DNA of 13,201 nt from JBMNOI01 sp050942995. GTDB lineage: Bacteria > Chloroflexota > Anaerolineae > UBA1429. The position numbers and the translations under genes were made by a program. Under the pieces are notes generated by a model. That model did not search any database and had not been told where the DNA came from. It saw only the letters and a program-made list of their open reading frames with translations. Numbering within the stretch: the stretch's first letter is position 1; every line of letters begins with the position of its first letter. Positions 7,675-13,201 of this stretch are shown here, one piece after another. Location of the stretch: the NCBI GenBank assembly GCA_050942995.1, contig JBMNOI010000106.1:1-13201 (forward strand). Reading direction: 5' to 3'.

Positions 7675-8721
7675 ATGTCGAACAGCATCCGAGTGGGCAT
7701 CATCGGGGCCGGCAACATCGCCCAGTCCGTCCACATTCCCGGCTATCGCGCTCAGGAAGGCGTCGAGGTCGTCTCGATCTGTGACATCCTCCCCGGCCGC
7801 GCCGCAGAGGTAGCCTCCCGGCATGGAATACCCCGCTCTTATGACAGCTATGAAGAGATGCTGGCCGCCGAGGATCTGGACGCCGTATCGGTATGCACGC
7901 CCAACTTTGCCCATGCGGCCGCCACCGTAGCCGCCCTCAGGGCGGGCGTCAATGTGCTCTGCGAAAAACCCATGGCGATGTGTGTGGCCGAGGGCAAAGA
8001 GATGGTCGCGGCGGCACGCGAATCAGGCCGTTTGCTACAGATCGGCCTGAACTGGCGCTTTACCACCGAGGCACAAACCCTCAAGCGCTTTATCGAGGCC
8101 GGTGAGCTGGGCGATATCTACTACGGCGAGGCCACCTGTCTGCGCCGTCGCGGGGTCCCTTCCTGGGGCGTCTTTACCCGTAAGGACCTGCAGGGGGGCG
8201 GCGCCCTCATCGATATCGGGGTGCACACCCTGGATCACACCATGTGGCTGATGGGATGCCCTCGCCCCGTGGCGGTGATGGGCGCCACCTATACCGCCTT
8301 TGGCAAGCGCGAGGGGATATTCAACCCCTGGGGCCCGTGGGATCCGACGCGGTTCGATGTGGACGATATGGGCGTGGCGCTGATTCGATTCGATAACGGC
8401 GCGACGCTCATGCTCAAGGCCGCATGGGCCGCCCATATCGAAAAGACCACCACCGAGACGCGCATTCTGGGAACCGAGGGTGGCGCCTGCATGAGTCCGC
8501 TGCATATCTACAAAGATATGCATCAGACCATGGTCGATATCACCCCGGTGCAACTCACCGAGGTCAAGTCACACACCAAAGAGATCGAACACTTTATCGG
8601 CTGCATCCGTGGCGAGCACACCTGCATCGTCGATGCCGAACAGGTGTTATATGTACAGGCCGTGCTCGATGCGATCTATGCATCGTCGCAAACCGGCCGC
8701 GAGGTCTGCATCGATCTATAG
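7675..8721 (+). CDS. Gfo/Idh/MocA-family NAD(P)-dependent oxidoreductase (first of a tandem pair)
   Basis: This 348-residue protein would oxidise or reduce a hydroxyl of a sugar, inositol or amino sugar with NAD(P). The N-terminal Rossmann fold has VGIIGAGNIAQ with the GAGNIA cofactor loop at 11-16, and CDILPGRA (36-43) ends the second strand, where the acidic D37 favours NAD. CEKPMA (96-101) holds the family lysine K98. The C-terminal substrate domain carries GGGALIDIGVHTLD (174-187) with D180 and H184 as catalytic-site residues, and VDDMG (229-233). Length is typical. The start is supported by GAGGAGA just upstream. The gene is followed by a second member of the family and may be part of the same operon. 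The substrate cannot be inferred from the sequence. Confidence 0.93.
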   Translation: MSNSIRVGIIGAGNIAQSVHIPGYRAQEGVEVVSICDILPGRAAEVASRHGIPRSYDSYEEMLAAEDLDAVSVCTPNFAHAAATVAALRAGVNVLCEKPMAMCVAEGKEMVAAARESGRLLQIGLNWRFTTEAQTLKRFIEAGELGDIYYGEATCLRRRGVPSWGVFTRKDLQGGGALIDIGVHTLDHTMWLMGCPRPVAVMGATYTAFGKREGIFNPWGPWDPTRFDVDDMGVALIRFDNGATLMLKAAWAAHIEKTTTETRILGTEGGACMSPLHIYKDMHQTMVDITPVQLTEVKSHTKEIEHFIGCIRGEHTCIVDAEQVLYVQAVLDAIYASSQTGREVCIDL

Positions 8722-8731
8722 ATCGCTTTAA

Positions 8732-8760
8732 CGAGCGCCCTTGTCTGGCCGGGGCGCTCG
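8732..8760 (+). terminator. GC-rich hairpin between the two oxidoreductase genes
   Basis: CGAGCGCCC (8732-8740) pairs with GGGCGCTCG (8752-8760) over an 11-nt loop, 10 bp after the first gene's stop. Only a weak T-containing tail (TCGTCATCATCC) follows, so it may be a leaky terminator or an mRNA-end stabiliser rather than a strict stop. Confidence 0.45.
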
Positions 8761-8818
8761 TCGTCATCATCCATCATTATCTATCATCGTTTTTTCGTCG
8801 AACTTGGGAGCTGCTGCC

Positions 8819-9862
8819 ATGAAGGTCAGGGTAGGAGTCATCGGACTGGGCATGGGACGGCACCATGCCCGGGCGTTTCACGAGTCAGATCATGCCGAAC
8901 TGGTTGCCCTGTGCGACCTGAATCCAACGTTGCTGAAGGACTATCACGGCCTCTATCCGCAGGCCGCCACCTATACGCAATATGAGGAGATGCTGGCCGA
9001 GGCCGATCTGGATGCCGTCAGCGTGGCCGTGCCCAATTTCCTGCATGCGCCGGTGTCTATCGCCGCCATGCAGGCCGGCGCTCATGTGCTGGTGGAAAAA
9101 CCCATGGCCATGAATGCCGTCGAGGCGGCCGAGATGCTGCGCGTCTCACGCGAGATGAACTGCAAGCTGATGGTGCACTTTAACTATCGCTTCAGCCCGC
9201 CCTCCCTGTTCCTCAAGCGTTATATCGAGGATGGACATCTGGGCGATGTGTACTATGCCCGCACTCGCTGGCTGCGGGCGCGGGGCATCCCCAAACTGGG
9301 CGGCTGGTTCTGCCAGAAGCGACTATCCGGCGGCGGTCCGCTCATCGATCTGGGCGTGCACCGGCTGGACCTGGCCATGTGGCTCATGGGCTACCCCCGC
9401 GCCGTCTCGGTCAGCGCGTCTGCTTACAATCTGCTGGGCAACGATCTGGCCGCCCGATCGGGCGCCCCGTACGACGTGGAGGATCTGGCTACGGCCCTTA
9501 TCCGGCTGGAGAACGGCGCCACGCTGAACCTGGAGGTCAGTTGGGCCGGTGGCACCGAAAAGCGCGAGGACATGCTCACCGCCATCTATGGAACCGGCGG
9601 CGCCGCCATCCAGCGCAACGTAGACGAAGGCTATGAATTCGAGGCGCTGGCGCTGCGCGATGTAGACGGCGCCCTCGTCGAGATCACCCCTGAGGGGATA
9701 CCGCACGAGTGCCCATCGGCCGTCGATCATTTCATCGATTGCATCGTCAACGATCGAACCCCCGAGGCCAACGCCGAGCATGGCCTGGAGATGATGCGCA
9801 TCATCGACGCCATCTATTGCTCGGCGGCTGAAAAGCGGGAGATCCGTCTGGATCAGAGCTGA
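8819..9862 (+). CDS. Gfo/Idh/MocA-family NAD(P)-dependent oxidoreductase (second of a tandem pair)
   Basis: This 347-residue protein is a second sugar- or polyol-type oxidoreductase of the same family. VGVIGLGMGRHHARAF (5-20) is the Rossmann start with the GLGMGR loop (9-14). CDLNP (32-36) gives D33, and VEKPMAM (92-98) contains K94. GGGPLIDLGVHRLDLAMWLMG (171-191) holds D177 and H181. The frame is open upstream to 8741, but ATG 8819 is chosen because it has GGGAG (8806-8810) 8 nt before it and begins exactly at the Rossmann strand. It shares many blocks with the preceding gene (LDAVSV, EKPMAM, LKR, IDIGVH/IDLGVH, WLMG-PR), pointing to an old duplication rather than a recent one. The next gene begins 22 bp downstream. 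Confidence 0.92.
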   Translation: MKVRVGVIGLGMGRHHARAFHESDHAELVALCDLNPTLLKDYHGLYPQAATYTQYEEMLAEADLDAVSVAVPNFLHAPVSIAAMQAGAHVLVEKPMAMNAVEAAEMLRVSREMNCKLMVHFNYRFSPPSLFLKRYIEDGHLGDVYYARTRWLRARGIPKLGGWFCQKRLSGGGPLIDLGVHRLDLAMWLMGYPRAVSVSASAYNLLGNDLAARSGAPYDVEDLATALIRLENGATLNLEVSWAGGTEKREDMLTAIYGTGGAAIQRNVDEGYEFEALALRDVDGALVEITPEGIPHECPSAVDHFIDCIVNDRTPEANAEHGLEMMRIIDAIYCSAAEKREIRLDQS

Positions 9863-9884
9863 GCGCCCCAACAGAGAGGGCAAC

Positions 9885-10541
9885 ATGATCGAGATGCGCA
9901 CATTGTTCGGTCAGGAGCGCGGTTTTCGCTTTATCAACCGATTTCGCTTCTCGGCCGGGTTCTGGCTGCCCTTTATCGGCACGCAAGACCTGAGCGATGT
10001 GGTGTTTGGGCTATGCGGCGGTATGTGCTATGCTGCGCTGGATTATTTCCATGCCGGGCTGCCCGTTCCGCTCGATGCAGAGGGGCCTCCCCCGGGTACG
10101 CTGCTCTATCGCTATCTGTGGACACGACAGCTCCACAGCCTGTCTCGACCGACGGTGTTGCTGCGATTGTTCTGCCGGATGCTGCGCAGCGATGACCGGT
10201 TGCATCGCCAGACGATCAAGCGCGAGCTGCCCGCTCTGCGCCGGCACATCGAGCGAGGCGAGCCGGTGGTGCTGTTGCCGGTACGCGCCCGCGGTCTCTC
10301 GGATCCTACGGCCAATCATCAGGTAGTGGCCGTGGGCTATGAGGAGGAACCCGCCACAGGCGAGGTATCCCTCCCGCTGTACGACCCGAACCATCCGGGG
10401 AGCGAGCCGCGCATCACGATCAAGAGAACGCCGTCGCCCGAGCGGCCGGCACTGGAGCAATCCACCGGTGAAAGGCTGCGCGGCTTTTTCATACTGCGTT
10501 ACCGCCCTCGCACGCGCGATCTACCGTTGGGCGGGGCTTGA
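9885..10541 (+). CDS. Predicted cysteine-protease-like (papain/C39-fold) protein, uncharacterised
   Basis: I cannot name the family of this 218-residue protein. It has an ordered Cys...His...Asp/Asn pattern: FGLCGGMCYAALDYF (41-55) with C44 and C48 at the start of a probable helix, NHQVVAVGY (144-152) with H145 on a strand, and LYDPNHPG (165-172) with D167 and N169. That order and spacing suits a papain-like or C39-like fold, though which cysteine is nucleophilic is unclear, and it may be a non-peptidase relative. A central arginine-rich helical part (about 72-125) separates the two halves. The hydrophobic stretch at 24-31 is too short for a clear membrane anchor, and no signal peptide is seen. 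GAGAGGG lies just before the ATG. It is 22 bp after the second oxidoreductase and 34 bp before the dehydrogenase, so it is likely translated from the same mRNA. Confidence 0.85.
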   Translation: MIEMRTLFGQERGFRFINRFRFSAGFWLPFIGTQDLSDVVFGLCGGMCYAALDYFHAGLPVPLDAEGPPPGTLLYRYLWTRQLHSLSRPTVLLRLFCRMLRSDDRLHRQTIKRELPALRRHIERGEPVVLLPVRARGLSDPTANHQVVAVGYEEEPATGEVSLPLYDPNHPGSEPRITIKRTPSPERPALEQSTGERLRGFFILRYRPRTRDLPLGGA

Positions 10542-10575
10542 TCCGTTACTACATCGACCAGGGAGCATTCCGTTC

Positions 10576-11640
10576 ATGACCGAGTATCTGCGCTTCGACG
10601 AGTCCAAGGTGTTCCGTTTTGCCCGTGAAGTATTCGAGGCGGTGGGCGTGCCGCCCGAGCATGCCGCCACCGTGGCCGAGAACCTCACCCAGGGCGAGCT
10701 TCACGGCATGGGCAGCCACGGCGTCTCGCGACTGTTGCCCGTATACACCCGGCGATTCCAATCCGGCGGCTTCAAGCGGCAGCCCAATGTGCGCGTGCTG
10801 CGCCGCGACCGCTCCATCGCCCTGGTGGATGGCGATCACGGCCCCGGCGCCGTAGCCGGCAATTACGCGATGAAACTGACCCTTGAACTGGCCCGCGCGC
10901 ACGGCTCGGGATGGGTGGGCGTACGTCACAGCCAGCATTACGGCGCGGCGTTTCTCTTTGCCCGTCAGGCGCTGCCTCTGGGCATGATCGGCTTTTGCAC
11001 CACCGCCGCCGTGCCCCAGGTGGCCCCTTATGGCGGCAAACAACGCGCCCTGGGCACCAATCCGCTCTGCATCGCCATCCCCGGTGGGAAGCGCGGCAAC
11101 ATCATCCTCGACATGGCGACCACGGTAGTGGCTCGTGGCAAGGTGCAGCTCTATGCGCTGGAGGGGCGGCCCATTCCGGAAGGATGGGCTGTGGATGCCG
11201 AGGGGCGCCCGACCACCGATCCCGTGGCCGCATCGGCGGGCAGTATGCTCCCTCTGGGTGGCTACAAGGGATACGGCCTGTCTCTAATGGTCGAGATATT
11301 TAGCTCCATCCTCACCGGCGCGGCTTTTGGCAGCCAGATCGGGGCTCTATTCGACGATCTGGATCAGCCGCAGAACATGGGCCACTTTTTCGGCGCGCTC
11401 GACATCTCGGGCTTTATTTCGGTGGATGATTTCCGGCAGCGCATGGATGACCTCATCGACTATATCAAGAGCAACCCGCTGGCCGAAGGGCATGATGAGA
11501 TCCTGGTGCCCGGTGAGCCCGAAGCGCGCAAAGCGGCACAATACCGTCAGGAGGGCATCCCTATCGCCATCGACGTTGTCTCTTCCTTTGCCGATCTGGC
11601 CGCTGAGCTGGGGGTGTGCCCGCTGGCCGCACGTGCCTAG
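10576..11640 (+). CDS. Malate/L-lactate dehydrogenase-2 family (Ldh_2) NAD(P)H oxidoreductase
   Basis: This 354-residue enzyme would interconvert a 2-hydroxy acid and a 2-oxo acid with NAD(P)H. The family includes malate and sulfolactate dehydrogenases, ureidoglycolate dehydrogenase and 2,3-diketogulonate reductase. Visible blocks are GELHGMGSHGVSR (40-52) with catalytic H48, DGDHGPG (85-91), VRHSQHYGAAF (116-126) with H118 and H121, ALGTNPLCIAIP (158-169), ILDMATT (177-183) and GGYKGYGLSL (228-237) with K231. The residue before SHG is glycine (G46), where many relatives have aspartate, so the substrate pocket may differ. The frame is open back to 10339, overlapping the previous gene, but ATG 10576 begins the natural domain and has GGGAG 10 nt upstream. 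It follows the uncharacterised protein by 34 bp. The exact substrate is unknown. Confidence 0.93.
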   Translation: MTEYLRFDESKVFRFAREVFEAVGVPPEHAATVAENLTQGELHGMGSHGVSRLLPVYTRRFQSGGFKRQPNVRVLRRDRSIALVDGDHGPGAVAGNYAMKLTLELARAHGSGWVGVRHSQHYGAAFLFARQALPLGMIGFCTTAAVPQVAPYGGKQRALGTNPLCIAIPGGKRGNIILDMATTVVARGKVQLYALEGRPIPEGWAVDAEGRPTTDPVAASAGSMLPLGGYKGYGLSLMVEIFSSILTGAAFGSQIGALFDDLDQPQNMGHFFGALDISGFISVDDFRQRMDDLIDYIKSNPLAEGHDEILVPGEPEARKAAQYRQEGIPIAIDVVSSFADLAAELGVCPLAARA

Positions 11641-11661
11641 CGACACGTCAACGACACCACT

Positions 11662-11686
11662 CCCCACCTTTGGAAGGGGGTTGTCT
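11662..11686 (+). terminator. Probable intrinsic terminator of the oxidoreductase operon
   Basis: CCC-A-CCTT (11663-11670) pairs with AAGG-GGG (11674-11680) around the loop TGG, with one bulged A. TTGTCTT follows directly. It lies 20-odd bp after the dehydrogenase stop and before the rho promoter, which is where an operon end is expected. The stem is short and the tail imperfect. Confidence 0.45.
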
Positions 11687-11727
11687 TGCGACTTTGGCCG
11701 TAACCTGGGGCGAAATGTGCCAAAAAG

Positions 11728-11756
11728 TTGACATGGCATAGAATAGGTGCTATAAT
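11728..11756 (+). promoter_or_regulatory. Perfect consensus sigma-70 promoter for rho
   Basis: TTGACA (11728-11733) and TATAAT (11751-11756) are both perfect consensus hexamers with an optimal 17-nt spacer. TG at 11748-11749 adds an extended -10 element. Transcription would start near 11763, giving a leader of about 226 nt before the rho GTG. This is by far the best promoter in the window. Confidence 0.88.
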
Positions 11757-11762
11757 GTCGTA

Positions 11763-11988
11763 TGGTTCTACAAGTCACCACGGCGCTACACCTCAACGCT
11801 CCGTGTAGACGCGCAATAGGAGCCGGATCCTTCTTTAGGTAATTGCCCCAGGGTTGATTCTTTCTCAAGCTTCTCTGTACCCTGCTGCTTATCGCATGAA
11901 CCCAGTGCGGATGTTGTTGCGCGGGCGCGACACGTGCTGCACCTTGCCGTGTATGACTCCCCTATGATTCAACGGAGTATGTCGGAAA
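11763..11988 (+). other. Long 5' leader of rho
   Basis: No gene of normal size lies in the 348 bp between the dehydrogenase and rho. The transcribed part begins with a stem-loop: GCG-CTACAC (11783-11791) pairs with GTGTAG-A-CGC (11803-11812), one bulge, 11-nt loop. A small AGGA/TCCT stem follows (11818-11831), then unstructured pyrimidine-rich sequence. A 23-codon ORF (11896-11967) ends 21 nt before the rho start. Rho of Escherichia coli is autoregulated through its own leader; a similar role here is inference. Confidence 0.5.
11974..11977 (+). promoter_or_regulatory. Ribosome binding site deciding the rho start
   Basis: GGAG lies 11 nt before GTG 11989. It is too close (1 nt) to the out-of-frame ATG at 11979, and an in-frame stop at 11965-11967 rules out any start further upstream, so GTG 11989 is the first possible start of the frame. 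Confidence 0.65.
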
Positions 11989-13201
11989 GTGAATATTGTC
12001 GAACTTGAGACATTGACCTTGAGCGAGCTGCGGGATATCGCTCGCACGAGGGACATCTCGGGCTACAGCCGCCTCAAGAAGCAAGATCTGATTCTCCGTC
12101 TGCTGAGATCGCAGGCTGAGGAGAAGGGTTTTATCTTTGGCGGTGGTGTATTAGAGATCGTACAGGATGGCATCGGATTTCTCCGCAGCGACCATCTGCT
12201 TCCCGGGCCCGAGGATGTGTACGTCTCCCAATCCCAGATCAGGCGTTTCGGGCTGCGCACCGGTGATATGGTGATCGGCCAGGTACGCCCCCCGAAAGAA
12301 TCGGAGAAATACTTTAGCCTGCTGCGTGTCGAGGCGATCAACGGGCTCGACCCGGAGCAGTCCAAGAGACGGCCTGTTTTCGAACGACTAACCCCGATCT
12401 TTCCGTACGAGCAATTCCACCTGGAGACGACCCCCGATATCTATGCCACACGCCTCATCGACCTGTTAGCCCCCATCGGGCGTGGGCAGCGCGGACTCAT
12501 CGTCTCACCGCCCAAAGCCGGCAAGACCACCATTCTCAAGCAAATTGCCAACGGCATATCGGCGAACTATACTGACGTCCATCTGATGGTCGTCCTCATC
12601 GGAGAGCGACCGGAAGAGGTCACCGATATGGATCGCTCTGTCGAAGCAGAAGTGGTCAGCTCGACCTTTGACGAGCCGGTACAGCATCACGTGCGTGTGG
12701 CCGAGATGGCTTTGGAGCGGGCCAAACGGCTCGTTGAGGTGGGCAAAGATGTGGTGATCATGCTGGACAGCATCACCCGGCTGGCCCGGGCGTATAACCT
12801 GGTGGTTCCGCCCAGCGGCCGTACGCTGTCCGGTGGTCTGGACCCGGCGGCCATTCAGCCGCCAAAAGTGTTCTTTGGCGCGGCCCGCAAGATCGAAGAG
12901 GCGGGCAGCCTGACCATTATCGCCACCTGCCTGGTTGATACGGGCAGCCGTATGGATGACATCATCTACGAAGAGTTCAAGGGCACGGGCAACATGGAGT
13001 TACACCTCAACCGGCGCCTGGCCGAGCGGCGTATCTTCCCGGCATTCGATATCCAGCGCTCGGGAACGCGTCGTGAGGAGCTGCTGCTAGAGCCCAATGT
13101 CCTGAGCCGCGTACGGACGCTGCGCCGAATGATCGACACGGTGGGCGGGACCGAATCGGTCGAGCCCATTCTGGAGCGTCTGGGCAAGACGCATTCCAAT
13201 C
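11989..13201 (+). CDS. rho: Transcription termination factor Rho (3' end cut by window edge)
   Basis: Rho is the hexameric RNA-dependent ATPase that ends transcription. The frame starts at GTG and stays open for 404 codons to the window edge, and it aligns along nearly all of E. coli Rho, so only about ten residues are missing. The N-terminal helical domain is VELETLTLSELRDIA (4-18) and SRLKKQDLILRLL (27-39). The RNA-binding fold has GGGVLEI (51-57), DGIGFLR (60-66), YVSQSQIRRFGLRTGD (78-93) and VRPPKESEKYF (99-109). Walker A is PPKAGKTT (174-181) with K179, Walker B ends at D260, the Q loop is PSGRTLSGG (275-283), and the R loop is EEFKGTGNMELHL (328-340). GERPEE (205-210) carries G205 where E. 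coli has Asp210. There is no long N-terminal extension as in actinobacterial Rho. It has its own promoter. Confidence 0.97.
   Translation, partial: MNIVELETLTLSELRDIARTRDISGYSRLKKQDLILRLLRSQAEEKGFIFGGGVLEIVQDGIGFLRSDHLLPGPEDVYVSQSQIRRFGLRTGDMVIGQVRPPKESEKYFSLLRVEAINGLDPEQSKRRPVFERLTPIFPYEQFHLETTPDIYATRLIDLLAPIGRGQRGLIVSPPKAGKTTILKQIANGISANYTDVHLMVVLIGERPEEVTDMDRSVEAEVVSSTFDEPVQHHVRVAEMALERAKRLVEVGKDVVIMLDSITRLARAYNLVVPPSGRTLSGGLDPAAIQPPKVFFGAARKIEEAGSLTIIATCLVDTGSRMDDIIYEEFKGTGNMELHLNRRLAERRIFPAFDIQRSGTRREELLLEPNVLSRVRTLRRMIDTVGGTESVEPILERLGKTHSN

Noticed and set aside
10339..10575. Upstream start adding 79 residues to the Ldh_2 protein
   Set aside because: The added part is read from within the preceding gene, is arginine/serine-rich and frame-shadow-like, and the family fold starts at ATG 10576.
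11693..11724. TTTGGC/GCCAAA pairing next to the rho -35 element
   Set aside because: A 6-bp stem with a 20-nt loop is weak and compatible with chance.
11979..12008. A 9-codon ORF overlapping the rho start
   Set aside because: Its only Shine-Dalgarno candidate is 1 nt away, too close, and that site fits the rho GTG better. The ORF is likely chance.

Overview
The window is a GC-rich bacterial chromosomal segment with tightly packed genes. Its content (a compact Rho without an N-terminal extension, cytosolic glycan and sugar enzymes, several Gfo/Idh/MocA oxidoreductases) would fit a Chloroflexota-like (Anaerolineae-type) bacterium. That placement is an inference from the look of the proteins, not a measured phylogeny. 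I see no mobile element, CRISPR array, tRNA or rRNA.

Left edge (1-1488, minus strand): a GT4 glycosyltransferase, followed 20 bp downstream by the N-terminus of an unidentified membrane protein that runs off the left edge. Together they look like part of a cell-surface polysaccharide or glycan locus. A 154-bp divergent intergenic region (1489-1642) carries plausible promoters in both directions.

Centre (1643-5841, plus strand): a xylulokinase (xylB) and a large GH3 beta-glycosidase. They are separated by 236 bp holding a 13-bp perfect inverted repeat, and the pair ends at a very strong palindromic terminator (5845-5878). This suggests use of plant oligosaccharides: the GH3 enzyme releases glucose or xylose, and XylB phosphorylates xylulose.

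Right centre (5973-11640, plus strand): a signal-less gamma-glutamyltranspeptidase-family Ntn hydrolase, two tandem Gfo/Idh/MocA sugar oxidoreductases, a small protein that looks like a cysteine-protease (papain/C39-like) fold but is not a family I can name, and a malate/lactate dehydrogenase-2 family NAD(P)H oxidoreductase. The last three are close together (22 and 34 bp gaps). The grouping suggests a small catabolic operon for a sugar, sugar acid or amide-linked compound, but its substrate cannot be read from sequence.

Right edge (11641-13201): after a probable terminator comes a perfect consensus sigma-70 promoter (TTGACA, 17 bp, extended TGC-TATAAT). A leader of about 226 nt with a hairpin follows, then rho starting at GTG 11989. 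The rho gene is almost complete and is cut by the window end.

Most of the window is ordinary metabolism. The items most worth a second look are the papain-like protein at 9885-10541 and its gene neighbourhood, the unusual architecture of the GH3 protein, and the structured rho leader.
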